From NCBI RefSeq assembly GCF_003688285.1, contig NZ_RCNT01000001.1:372001-436000 (forward strand): DNA of 64,000 bases, read 5' to 3'. Shown here one piece after another: positions 16,926 through 25,426 of the stretch (positions within the stretch are counted from its first letter, which is position 1; every line of letters starts with the position of its first letter). This DNA comes from Rhodophyticola porphyridii. Its GTDB lineage: Bacteria; Pseudomonadota; Alphaproteobacteria; Rhodobacterales; Rhodobacteraceae. The notes under the pieces are model-generated. The model ran no database searches, was not told where the DNA came from, and worked only from the letters and a program-made list of their open reading frames with translations. Position numbers and translations under genes: made by a program.

Positions 16926-17924
16926 ATGACCCCTGACAGATGGACCCTGGCGCTGGAGAGCGGCATTTTGACCCTGCCCGATGAGGCGCGGACCCTGGTG
17001 TTGCGCGCGCGGGGCGGGGCAGATTTCGGCGGACTGGGCGAGGTGACGGCGGTGCAGGGATTTTATCCCGACCACCGGCTTCTGGCAGAGCGCGGTATCG
17101 CCGTGTCGACCGCGGCAGAGGGCATTTTTGACGCGGCGCTGGTACAGATCGTGAAATCGAAGGCCGAAAGCCTGTCATTGATCGCCGAAGCATTGGCACA
17201 TCTGCGTATCGGTGGCCTGCTGATGGTGGATGGGCAGAAGGCCGAGGGGATCGAGAGCGTGCTGAAAACGGTGCGCGCGGTGCTATCCGTGGAGCATGTT
17301 CTGTCGAAAGCCCACGGCAAGCTTTTCTGGATCAGCCGGCCCGCGGATCTGCCTGAAACGGTGTTGACCTGGATCGCCGAACCGCAGGAGGTGGAGGGCG
17401 GGTATGTCACGGTGCCGGGCGTGTTCTCCTCCGACGGGCCGGATCCGGGATCCGAGCTGCTGATCGCGCTGGTCCCCGCACTGAAAGGCCGGGTCGCCGA
17501 TCTGGGCGCAGGCTGGGGCTATATCGCCGCGGAACTGCTGACCGAGCAGAACGACATCGCGCGGCTGGACCTGATCGAGGCGGAAGCTGCCGCACTGGAT
17601 GCCGCGAGGGCCAATATCGACGATCCGCGCGCGCAGTTCATCTGGGGTGATGCCACGACCTACCGACCCGACGAACCGTATGATGTTGTCGTTGCGAACC
17701 CGCCCTTTCATACCGGGCGCAATGCCGATCCCGGGCTTGGGCGCGCCTTCATCGCGGCGGCGGCACGCATCCTGAAACCCTCGGGGCAGTTTTTCATGGT
17801 GGCCAACCGGCATCTGCCCTATGAGGCCGCGCTGAAGGACCATTTCGCGGCCGGCGCGATGCTGGCCGAGATCCATGGCTACAAACTCTATCAGGCGTCC
17901 AAGCCCAAACGGGCCAAGCGCTGA
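16926..17924 (+). CDS. RsmC-like class I SAM-dependent methyltransferase
   Basis: A 332-residue protein with the two-domain layout of RsmC/RlmG (16S/23S rRNA guanine-N2 methyltransferases): a degenerate N-terminal domain and a C-terminal catalytic Rossmann domain. SAM-binding motif VADLGAGWGYIAAELL lies at about residues 192-207, and the catalytic NPPF motif for N-methylation of guanine is in VVVANPPFHTGR (about 257). The end (GYKLYQASKPKRAKR) is basic. The rRNA target is inferred from family. It follows clpS by 22 bases. Confidence 0.86.
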   Translation: MTPDRWTLALESGILTLPDEARTLVLRARGGADFGGLGEVTAVQGFYPDHRLLAERGIAVSTAAEGIFDAALVQIVKSKAESLSLIAEALAHLRIGGLLMVDGQKAEGIESVLKTVRAVLSVEHVLSKAHGKLFWISRPADLPETVLTWIAEPQEVEGGYVTVPGVFSSDGPDPGSELLIALVPALKGRVADLGAGWGYIAAELLTEQNDIARLDLIEAEAAALDAARANIDDPRAQFIWGDATTYRPDEPYDVVVANPPFHTGRNADPGLGRAFIAAAARILKPSGQFFMVANRHLPYEAALKDHFAAGAMLAEIHGYKLYQASKPKRAKR

Positions 17925-17940
17925 TCATCAGGAGCGAGAC

Positions 17941-18750
17941 ATGTCTCTTTCGATCCAAGGCAAGACGGCCATCATCACCGGCGCGGCCAATGGCGTTGGC
18001 CTGGCGATCGCCCGGCATTTTCTGGAACGAGGAGCGAATGTCATGATGGCGGATCGGGACGAAGCGCGCCTGGCCGATGAATGCGGCAAACCCGATGAGC
18101 AGACGGAAAACGCCAAATACTTCGCAGGCGACTTGCGCGAGAAACTGACGGTGGCCAATCTGCTGTCGGCCACGCTGGACGCCTTTGACCGGGTGGATAT
18201 CCTCGTCAATGCAAGCCGCCAGATGATGGAGACCGACCCGCTGGACCCCGACGAGGGCTCGGTCGAGGCGCTGTTGGACCAGAACATGTTCACCGCCCTT
18301 CGCCTGAGCCAGGTCGTGGCCAAACGGATGATCGCCCAGGCCGAGGAGGATGGCGTGGAAGAGGGCTCGATCGGCTCGATCGTGAACATCTCCTCCATCG
18401 CGTCGCGGCGGACCCATCCGAACCTGCTGGGCTATTCGATCAGCGCGGCGGCCCTGGATCAGGCCACGCGCAGCCTCGCGGTGGCGCTGGCCCCGCACCG
18501 CATCAGGGTCAACGCAGTGGCGTTCGGGTCGCTGATGTCGGCCAGTCTGAAGAACTCGCTTTCCGAAACCGACGGCCTGCGCAAGGAAATCCGCGAATGC
18601 ACGCCCCTTGGCCGGATCGGCTCCGCCCGCGAAATGGCGGGCGCGGTGCAGTTTCTGGCCTCAGACGGGGCCGGGTTCGTCACCGGCGAGGTGTTGACCG
18701 TGGACGGCGGGCGCACATTGCTCGACAGCGTAACAACCGCTGCGCATTAG
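17941..18750 (+). CDS. SDR-family oxidoreductase
   Basis: A 269-residue short-chain dehydrogenase/reductase. The cofactor motif is TGAANGVGLAIA (TGxxxGxG), and the acidic residue after beta-2 (MMADRDE) suggests NAD preference. The active-site serine lies in NISSIASRR; the usual YxxxK appears as YSISAAA, where the lysine position is Ala. This loss makes it a possible divergent or non-classical member. ATG 17941 follows CAGGAG. The aminotransferase gene follows after 10 bases. Confidence 0.88.
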   Translation: MSLSIQGKTAIITGAANGVGLAIARHFLERGANVMMADRDEARLADECGKPDEQTENAKYFAGDLREKLTVANLLSATLDAFDRVDILVNASRQMMETDPLDPDEGSVEALLDQNMFTALRLSQVVAKRMIAQAEEDGVEEGSIGSIVNISSIASRRTHPNLLGYSISAAALDQATRSLAVALAPHRIRVNAVAFGSLMSASLKNSLSETDGLRKEIRECTPLGRIGSAREMAGAVQFLASDGAGFVTGEVLTVDGGRTLLDSVTTAAH

Positions 18751-18760
18751 GGGGCGCGCT

Positions 18761-19894
18761 ATGCCGTTTCATCCCTTCGCCGTCGAACAGTTCCTGTCGG
18801 AGATGGAGCACGGAGTACGCTTCAACTTCTCCGAAAGCGGCGTGCATCCGATGAGCTATGCCGCGCTTTTCGCCATGGCGCAGATCGATACCGAGGCCCT
18901 CTTCGACACGCTGGTCGACTATCCGCAGGTCAACGGATTCCAGACGTTGCGCGAGCGGATCGCGGCCCTTTACGACGGCGCGGGTGCGGAAAACGTGCTT
19001 GTCACCGTCGGCGCCACCGAAGCCAATACACTGATCGCCAATACGCTGCTTGAGCCAGGCGACAACATGGTCGTTTTCCGCCCGACCTATGAGCAGATGG
19101 CCGGCAACGCCCGCAATCTGGGTATCGAGCTGCGCCTCGTCAACCTGATCGAGGACGAGGGGTGGGCGGTGGATCGTGACGCACTGGCCGCGTCCGTCGA
19201 TGACCGCACCAAAATCATTCATGTGGTGAACCCGAACAACCCCACCGGCGGCGTCCTGTCGATTGCGGACCGGGCGGCGATACTGGCGTCGGCGGAGCGC
19301 GTCGGCGCGTGGATCGTGGCCGACGAGGTCTATGCCGGAACCGAACGTGCGACCGACATCCCGACAGCCAGTTTCTGGGGGCAGGAGGCGCGGGTGATCG
19401 CCATCAACTCGATGAGCAAGGCCTATGGCCTGCCGGGCCTGCGGCTGGGGTGGCTGGTGGCCCCCCAAGACATGATTCCGGCACTGTGGCGGCGGCATGA
19501 ATACGCGTCGATTTCGGCCAGCATGATGTCGATGAAACTGGCAGAACATGCGCTCGCCCCGGCAACCCGCGCCAAGTTGACAGAGCGGGCGCGGGGCCTG
19601 ATCCGGCGCGGCTTCGAGACCCTGACCGAAGCACTACAGGAGCATCCGGGCGTTTTCTCCGTCGTGCCGCCGCAGGCTTCGGCCATGTCCTTCGTGAAAT
19701 TCGATTTGCCCCTGGGGGCCGAGGCTTTCGCCCTGCGCCTGCTGCGGGAACAGGACGTTCTGGTCATTCCCGGCAACAAATTCGGCCTGGAGGGGCATTT
19801 CCGCTTCAGCTCCGCCCTGCCGGAGCCGCATTTACGGGAAGGTCTGGCGCGGCTGAACGCTCTGACCTCCGAGATCCTAGCCAACGCGGGCTGA
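18761..19894 (+). CDS. Class I/II pyridoxal-phosphate aminotransferase
   Basis: A 377-residue fold-type I aminotransferase. The conserved blocks are VVNPNNPTGGVLS (about residues 152-164), IVADEVYAG, and the Schiff-base lysine in SMSKAYGLPGLRLGW (about 217-231), followed by the C-terminal arginine in HFRFSSAL. The sequence is near the aspartate aminotransferase superfamily, but the amino acid substrate cannot be assigned. It appears to form an operon with the SDR gene upstream, which could act on the same metabolite. Confidence 0.9.
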   Translation: MPFHPFAVEQFLSEMEHGVRFNFSESGVHPMSYAALFAMAQIDTEALFDTLVDYPQVNGFQTLRERIAALYDGAGAENVLVTVGATEANTLIANTLLEPGDNMVVFRPTYEQMAGNARNLGIELRLVNLIEDEGWAVDRDALAASVDDRTKIIHVVNPNNPTGGVLSIADRAAILASAERVGAWIVADEVYAGTERATDIPTASFWGQEARVIAINSMSKAYGLPGLRLGWLVAPQDMIPALWRRHEYASISASMMSMKLAEHALAPATRAKLTERARGLIRRGFETLTEALQEHPGVFSVVPPQASAMSFVKFDLPLGAEAFALRLLREQDVLVIPGNKFGLEGHFRFSSALPEPHLREGLARLNALTSEILANAG

Positions 19895-19902
19895 GCGGTC
19901 GA

Positions 19903-20313
19903 TCAATCGGTGGTCTCTGCACAGTCGATGCCATCCGGAAGGTGAAGCCATCCGTCCGATTGGGGGATCACGCCCTGGCCTGACGTAACCGTCACGTAGT
20001 GCCAGTCGTCTAGCGGCTCATGGGCGAACACCACCCGGTCGCCCTCCATCACGCTGCCGACGGCGTCCGCCTCGTCATTCGGTGCGGCGCGCAATTGCAC
20101 GGTTTGACCGAGATACCCGGTGCAGGTTCTCTCCGTTCCGGCAGGGGTGGGTAGCACCGTGAGCAGCCCGAGCGTGAAGGCAGGGCCCTCGCTCACCTGT
20201 GCGGCAACCGGGCCGGTCAGGGAGAAGGCCAGAATACAGGCAAGAACCGCGCCAAAGGCGCGCCAGGCCGGAATGACGGGTCCGGAGCAGAAAGTGGGTC
20301 GTCCGGTTATCAT
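19903..20313 (-). CDS. SH3-domain-like exported protein
   Basis: A 136-residue protein with a hydrophobic segment at about residues 17-39 ending in VAAQ, a probable signal peptide. The rest looks like a bacterial SH3b domain: GYLGQTVQLRAAPNDEADAVGSVMEGDRV and DDWHYVTVTSGQGVI...DGWLHL. These domains often bind cell-wall peptides. No catalytic residues are seen. It converges on the aminotransferase gene, with 8 bases between stops. Confidence 0.75.
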   Translation of the reverse strand: MITGRPTFCSGPVIPAWRAFGAVLACILAFSLTGPVAAQVSEGPAFTLGLLTVLPTPAGTERTCTGYLGQTVQLRAAPNDEADAVGSVMEGDRVVFAHEPLDDWHYVTVTSGQGVIPQSDGWLHLPDGIDCAETTD

Positions 20314-20385
20314 GTCCGGGCCGCGATTGATGTGTCTGGCCGTAGCCTATCACCCCCCGCGCCGAGCGCTAGTACAAGTGGCTTT

Positions 20386-21138
20386 TCAGCGCTGTTCATC
20401 CTCATCGTCATCCTCGGGATTGTCCGGGAGATTGAACAGACTGTCGGCATCGACCAGTTTTTCCTCGGGCTCGTCCTCGTCATTGCTGCCGAAGGAGAAA
20501 GTCTCCAGCCCCGAGATCGCACTCGGGATCTTCGGCTCCGGGTCCATGCCAAGCGATTGCTCGGTCGAAACCAGCTTGCGCCGCTCCTCGTCGCTCATCA
20601 CCTCGCCGTCCTTGGCTTTCTTGGCGTTGGCCTTCTGAACAGCGGCGTCAAGTTCCGACTGTTTGCACAGTCCAAGGGCGACGGGGTCGATGGGCTGGAT
20701 GTTGGAGATGTTCCAATGGGTCCGTTCGCGGATCGACTGGATCGTCGGCTTGGTGGTGCCCACGAGCTTCGAAATCTGCCCGTCAGTCAGTTCGGGGTGG
20801 AACTTCACCAGCCACAGGATCGACGCGGGCCGGTCCTGCCGTTTGGACAGCGGCGTATAGCGCGGCCCGCGGCGCTTTTCCTCGCCCACGGCGGCGGGGT
20901 TGAACTTCAGTTTGAGATCGTAGCTAGGATCGGCCTCGGCCTTGGCGATTTCCTCGGCGGTCAGCTGATTGTTGGCGATCGGATCGAAGCCTTTGACGCC
21001 TGCCGCGACATCCCCGTCCGCGATCCCCTGAACCTCAAGTTCATGCAGGCCGCAGAACACGCCGATCTGGCGAAAGTTCAGCGTTGTATTGTCGACCAGC
21101 CAGACGGCGGTGGCTTTGGCCATGATCGGTTTGTTCAT
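20386..21138 (-). CDS. trcR: DUF1013 cell cycle transcriptional regulator TrcR
   Basis: A 250-residue alphaproteobacterial protein of the DUF1013 family, named TrcR in current annotation. The N-terminus ATAVWLVDNTTLNFRQIGVFCG and the ELEVQGIADGDVAAGVKGFDP block are diagnostic. A helix-turn-helix-like segment (LTDGQISKLVGTTKPTIQSI) is at about residues 112-131. The C-terminus is strongly acidic (a run of Asp and Glu). The family is tied to cell-cycle control in Caulobacter relatives; a direct role here is inferred. Confidence 0.9.
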   Translation of the reverse strand: MNKPIMAKATAVWLVDNTTLNFRQIGVFCGLHELEVQGIADGDVAAGVKGFDPIANNQLTAEEIAKAEADPSYDLKLKFNPAAVGEEKRRGPRYTPLSKRQDRPASILWLVKFHPELTDGQISKLVGTTKPTIQSIRERTHWNISNIQPIDPVALGLCKQSELDAAVQKANAKKAKDGEVMSDEERRKLVSTEQSLGMDPEPKIPSAISGLETFSFGSNDEDEPEEKLVDADSLFNLPDNPEDDDEDEQR

Positions 21139-21268
21139 CTCGGGGCTCCTCTCAGATGCACTTCGGACGTGCCGGGAAAATCGGCTGCGGGGCTGGCCCT
21201 CGCGGTTCCTCGATTTCGGGGAAGTTGGCCGCTATATAAGCCCGCAGGTCGTTGGAGGGAAGAGGCAA

Positions 21269-21901
21269 ATGATCCGGATGCTTTTGGCGCTTGTCCTCGT
21301 GGCGGGTGCGGCCCGCGCCGACGGAGAGCCGGCGGGCGCGTTCGACTATTATGTCCTGTCACTGAGCTGGACCCCGTCATGGTGCGCGATCGAGGGGGAC
21401 GCGCGCGGATCCGATCAATGCGATCCGGGCCGCGGGTTCGGCTTTACGCTGCACGGGCTTTGGCCGCAATTCGAGCGGGGCTGGCCCAGTTACTGCCCGA
21501 CCACGGAGCGGATGCCTTCCCGCGCGATGACGGGGGACATGAGCGATATCATGGGCTCCAGCGGTCTGGCCTGGCATCAATGGCGCAAGCATGGAGTTTG
21601 CTCCGGGCTTTCGGCGGAGGACTACTTCGCGCTCTCCCGGGAAGCTTACGGGCGTATCTTTCGTCCGGCGCTCTTTCGTGAGTTGGACAGGGAGGTGCGA
21701 TTGCCCGCGGCCGTGATCGAGGAGGCGTTCCTGGAGGCAAATCCTGAGCTGGAGCCGGATATGCTGACCGTGACTTGCCGTGATGGGCGCGTGCAGGAGG
21801 TGCGGGTCTGCTTGACGCGGGGGTTGGAGCCGAGGCGGTGCGGCGACGATGTGATGCGGGATTGCCGGATGCGGGATGCACTTTTCAGCCCCATTCGCTA
21901 A
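21269..21901 (+). CDS. Secreted ribonuclease T2
   Basis: RNase T2 family endoribonuclease that cleaves RNA via 2',3'-cyclic phosphates. The 210-residue precursor starts with a signal peptide (about residues 1-18, ending ARA). Both catalytic motifs are present: CAS I as FTLHGLWPQ (about 58-66) and CAS II as WHQWRKHGVCS (about 102-112), with paired cysteines nearby. ATG 21269 was chosen because TTGGAGG lies just upstream and it gives a clean signal peptide; a longer reading from 21089 would overlap trcR. Probably periplasmic or secreted for RNA scavenging. Confidence 0.92.
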   Translation: MIRMLLALVLVAGAARADGEPAGAFDYYVLSLSWTPSWCAIEGDARGSDQCDPGRGFGFTLHGLWPQFERGWPSYCPTTERMPSRAMTGDMSDIMGSSGLAWHQWRKHGVCSGLSAEDYFALSREAYGRIFRPALFRELDREVRLPAAVIEEAFLEANPELEPDMLTVTCRDGRVQEVRVCLTRGLEPRRCGDDVMRDCRMRDALFSPIR

Positions 21902-22097
21902 GCAGGGCGCGGCGAGAGGGGAGTTTCTGGAGCTCGCCCGGTATAGTGTGGGAGCAGAAAACGCAGCGGGACGGGTGATCGCGAGTTGACCCGATTGCGG
22001 GACATCGCGCTTTCTGGCCGATCCATCCGGCCGAGGAGGATGGATTTTCTGCTCATCGGCTTAGGATGGAGCCGGGCGCGTGTGCCCGGAATTCGGA

Positions 22098-22697
22098 TCA
22101 GAAGGTTTTGCGTGCCTTGAGCGCGGCCGAGATGGTCCCGTCATCGAGATAATCCAGCTCCCCGCCGACGGGCACGCCTTGCGCAAGAGAGGTGACCGCC
22201 ACACCGGTGGCCTCCAGCTCCTCGGCGATGTAATGGGCCGTGGTCTGGCCATCGACCGTGGCATTCAGGGCAAGGATCACCTCGGTGATATCCTCCCGAG
22301 CGACCCGTTCGCGCAGCTTGGGTATGCGAAGCTCCTCCGGGCCGACCGCATCGAGTGCCGACAGCGTGCCGCCCAGCACGTGATAGCGCCCGGCAAAAAC
22401 CTGCCCGCGTTCCATCGCCCAGAGATCGGCTACATCCTCCACGACGCAAAGCTGCCCGTTCTGGCGCTTTGCGCTGGTGCAGATCCCGCAGAGATCGGAT
22501 GTGCCGATATTCCCGCAATTCAGGCACTCCCGTGCGGCAGCCGCCACACCGGCCATCGCGTCGGCCAGAGGCCGCATCAACGCACCGCGCTTCTTGATCA
22601 GATGCAGCACCGCACGCCGCGCTGACCGGGGCCCAAGCCCTGGCAGCCGCGCCATCAGGTCGATCAGCGCCTCGATCTCGCGCGTGGCGTCGGACAT
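22098..22697 (-). CDS. recR: Recombination protein RecR
   Basis: Gap-repair recombination mediator that works with RecF and RecO to load RecA. The 199-residue product has the helix-hairpin-helix ([17 protein letters not shown]), the C4 zinc finger ([16 protein letters not shown], about residues 56-71) and a Toprim domain ([15 protein letters not shown] onward), then [14 protein letters not shown]. It is the last gene of dnaX-ybaB-recR, starting 4 bases after ybaB. Confidence 0.97.
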   Translation of the reverse strand: MSDATREIEALIDLMARLPGLGPRSARRAVLHLIKKRGALMRPLADAMAGVAAAARECLNCGNIGTSDLCGICTSAKRQNGQLCVVEDVADLWAMERGQVFAGRYHVLGGTLSALDAVGPEELRIPKLRERVAREDITEVILALNATVDGQTTAHYIAEELEATGVAVTSLAQGVPVGGELDYLDDGTISAALKARKTF

Positions 22698-22701
22698 GGC
22701 G

Positions 22702-23049
22702 CTACATGCCTGGCATCTGCATGCCGGGTGGAAGGTTCAGCCCTTCGGTCAACTTGGCCATCTCCTGTTGCGACCGGTCCTGCGCCTTGGCTTGCGCATC
22801 CTTGATCGCGGCCAGGATCAGATCCTCGACCACCTCTTTTTCGTCCGGGTTGAAGATCGACGGGTCAATCTCCAGCGCCGTCAACTCGCCCTTGGCGGTG
22901 GCCGTGGCCTTAACGAGTCCCGCGCCACTTTCGCCGGTCACAAGGATCGAATTCAGGCTTTCCTGCATTTCGGCCATCTTGCCCTGCATTTCCTGAGCCT
23001 GTTTCATCAACTTGGCCATGTCGCCAAGCCCGCCCAAACCTTTCAGCAT
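22702..23049 (-). CDS. YbaB/EbfC family nucleoid-associated protein
   Basis: A 115-residue DNA-binding protein of the YbaB/EbfC family, encoded between dnaX and recR as in most bacteria. It starts [19 protein letters not shown] and has the charged helical N-terminal arm ([13 protein letters not shown]) and the [17 protein letters not shown] block, and it ends in a Met/Pro/Gly-rich tail. It forms dimers that bind DNA and affect nucleoid structure. Confidence 0.95.
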   Translation of the reverse strand: MLKGLGGLGDMAKLMKQAQEMQGKMAEMQESLNSILVTGESGAGLVKATATAKGELTALEIDPSIFNPDEKEVVEDLILAAIKDAQAKAQDRSQQEMAKLTEGLNLPPGMQMPGM

Positions 23050-23066
23050 GTGTCAGTCCTTTTCGG

Positions 23067-24812
23067 TCAATCGTTCTCAAACGGATCCCATTCATCATCA
23101 ACTTCCGGCAATGCCTCTACGGCGGCCTCGGCGGCGATCTCCGCGTGGGTGCGTATCTCGGTGATCCGGGCATCCGGAAACGCGGCGCGCACGGCTTGCA
23201 TCATCGGATGATCCTCAGCCTTGGCTTTCAGCGCCGCCAGCTCGGCATTCTGCTGCTCCTCGATCGTGTCGCCGCCGCCTTCGTTGACCACCGAGACAGC
23301 CCAACGAACCCCGGTCCAGCCCTTCAGACACTGGCCAAGCCGCTGCGCCAGATCGGCCGGCGCGCGCTCCGTCGGTTGGAAGCTGATCCGCCCGGGCTGG
23401 TAGCTCACCAGACGCAGAGCGGTCTTGACCTCGATCAGAAGCTTGATGTCGCGATTGGCTTCGATCAGGGCCACGATGCTGTCGAAGCTCGGGTAATGGG
23501 CAAGCGCTGTGTCCGGGATCTCCGCAAGCATCGGTTGCGCGCTGCCACGTGCCGTGGGCACGGACATACCGGAGGCGCCGGATGGGCCCCGGCCGGGCGA
23601 AGCCTGTGGCGGGGTTGGCGCCGGTGCGCCAGCGGGTGCCGGCGCGGGGCTGTTGGACAGTTTGCGCAGCAGATCCTCGGGGCTTGGCAGATCCGCCACA
23701 TGGGTCAGCCGGATCACGGCCATTTCTGCCGCCATCATCGGATTGGGGGCGAGTGTCACCTCTTCCAGCGCCTTGAGGAGCATTTGCCACATCCGCGACA
23801 GCACCCGCATCGCCAGCTTTTCGGCCATACCCTGCCCGCGGGCGCGTTCATCTGGGCCGATCGTCGGATCGTTGGCCGCCTCGGGCGTGATCTTGATCAC
23901 GCTCAGCCAATGGGTGATTTCCGCCAGATCCCGCAGGACCGCCAAAGGGTCGGCGCCATCGGAATATTGCGCGCCCAGTTCGTTCAGCGCGCCGGGCGCA
24001 TCGCCAGACATGATCATGTCGAAGAGATCCAGAACCCGCCCCCGATCCGCAAGGCCGAGCATCGCGCGGACCTGGTCGGCGGTTGTGGCACCGTTGCCAT
24101 GAGAAATCGCCTGATCCAGAAGAGAGGTCGCATCACGGGCCGATCCTTCGGCCGCGCGGGTGATCAGTGCAAGAGCATCATCGGCGATTTCGGCATTTTC
24201 GGCGGTTGCTATCCGGCGCATAAGCGCGATCATCTCTTCAGGCTCGATCCGGCGCAGATCGAACCGCTGGCACCGGCTCAGAACCGTCACCGGAACCTTG
24301 CGAATCTCGGTCGTGGCGAAGATGAACTTCACATGGGCCGGGGGCTCTTCGAGCGTTTTCAGCAGCGCGTTGAAGGCGCTGGTGGAGAGCATGTGCACTT
24401 CGTCGATGATGTAGATCTTGTAGCGGGCGGAAGCGGCACGATAGTGGACGGAATCGATGATCTCGCGGATGTCGCCCACGCCGGTGCGGCTGGCGGCGTC
24501 CATTTCCATCACATCCACATGGCGCCCCTCGGCGATAGCCACGCAGGGTTCGCACCGGCCGCAGGGGTCGGTGGTGGGCCCGCCGGTACCATCCGGCCCA
24601 ATGCAGTTCAGGCCCTTGGCGACAATCCGTGCAGTCGTGGTCTTACCGGTTCCGCGAATGCCGGTGAGGATGAAGGCCTGTGCGATCCGGTCTGCGGCAA
24701 AGGCGTTTTTCAGGGTCCTGACCATCGCTTCCTGACCGACAAGATCGGCAAAGGTCTCGGGGCGGTATTTCCGCGCCAGAACCTGATAGCCGGTATCGGT
24801 TGTGTCGGACAT
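23067..24812 (-). CDS. dnaX: DNA polymerase III subunit tau/gamma
   Basis: Clamp-loader ATPase of the replicative polymerase. The 581-residue product shows the N-terminal ARKYRPETFADLVGQ, Walker A GIRGTGKTTTARI, the zinc module with CGRCEPC, Walker B IIDEVHMLS, and the SRCQRFDLRR sensor region. A Pro/Ala-rich linker (about residues 390-430) precedes the tau-specific C-terminal domain. ATG 24812 follows CGAGG. No long A-run for programmed frameshifting was noticed, so a separate gamma product is not predicted from sequence. Confidence 0.96.
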   Translation of the reverse strand: MSDTTDTGYQVLARKYRPETFADLVGQEAMVRTLKNAFAADRIAQAFILTGIRGTGKTTTARIVAKGLNCIGPDGTGGPTTDPCGRCEPCVAIAEGRHVDVMEMDAASRTGVGDIREIIDSVHYRAASARYKIYIIDEVHMLSTSAFNALLKTLEEPPAHVKFIFATTEIRKVPVTVLSRCQRFDLRRIEPEEMIALMRRIATAENAEIADDALALITRAAEGSARDATSLLDQAISHGNGATTADQVRAMLGLADRGRVLDLFDMIMSGDAPGALNELGAQYSDGADPLAVLRDLAEITHWLSVIKITPEAANDPTIGPDERARGQGMAEKLAMRVLSRMWQMLLKALEEVTLAPNPMMAAEMAVIRLTHVADLPSPEDLLRKLSNSPAPAPAGAPAPTPPQASPGRGPSGASGMSVPTARGSAQPMLAEIPDTALAHYPSFDSIVALIEANRDIKLLIEVKTALRLVSYQPGRISFQPTERAPADLAQRLGQCLKGWTGVRWAVSVVNEGGGDTIEEQQNAELAALKAKAEDHPMMQAVRAAFPDARITEIRTHAEIAAEAAVEALPEVDDEWDPFEND

Positions 24813-24875
24813 GTGAACCTCGATCCCCCAATTCGCGGAGAGACTATTGAAGCCTGACGGCAAGGTCCACCACTG

Positions 24876-25238
24876 CTATAGCGCCCAGAGGATGACGCCG
24901 GTGGCCAGCGTGCCCGCGGTCAGCGCGCTGGCGGTGAAGGTCATCGCTTTCGGGCTGGTCGGTTCGGCGTCGTTGCTGTGCAGCCGGTCCAGGGTGTGGC
25001 AGGCCCGCGCACGGGCAGCCCAGTAGATGAAGATGGCCACCACCAGAAAAATGCTGGCCGTGGCCTTGGCAACCCATGTGGGCTCGAACGGGCCGAAGAC
25101 GGCCTTCAGGCCGATGGCGATCGCAACCGTTCCCAACCCCGTGCGCATCCAGCCCGCGAACGTGCGTTCATTGGCCAGAACCGTGCGGTCTTCGGCCCAA
25201 TCGGTGCGCTCCTGCGCGAGATCGTTCTTGTCTGCCAT
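24876..25238 (-). CDS. DUF202 family membrane protein (YidH-like)
   Basis: A 120-residue inner-membrane protein with three hydrophobic helices (about residues 35-52, 60-75, 98-118). The motif DRTVLANERTFAGWMRTGL is the hallmark of the DUF202/YidH family. Function is unknown. It lies 63 bases upstream of dnaX in the same direction. Confidence 0.88.
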   Translation of the reverse strand: MADKNDLAQERTDWAEDRTVLANERTFAGWMRTGLGTVAIAIGLKAVFGPFEPTWVAKATASIFLVVAIFIYWAARARACHTLDRLHSNDAEPTSPKAMTFTASALTAGTLATGVILWAL

Positions 25239-25426
25239 AGGGCAGAGCTTATCCGCAGGCTTGCCGATGTCGACCCGCTAAAGTAAGATACCCCTGCTGC
25301 TAGGGGCGGCATCCAGGTTCGCGGAAAGCTGTCATCGGCACCCCTTCTGAAGATCATATGACAGACCTCTCGGTCTTTCTCATGCCCGGATAAGCGAACC
25401 GGCGGGCTTATATGATGAGGAAGCCG

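Noticed and set aside
22072-22089. CCGGGC/GCCCGG hairpin near the end of recR
   Set aside because: Short stem and no T-run; could be chance in a GC-rich gap.
23067-24812. Programmed frameshift in dnaX
   Set aside because: No A-run or other slippery heptamer with a suitable stem was recognised.
25363-25376. AGACC/GGTCT hairpin followed by TTCT before the ankyrin gene
   Set aside because: Stem of only 5 bases; no plus-strand gene upstream would need a terminator there.
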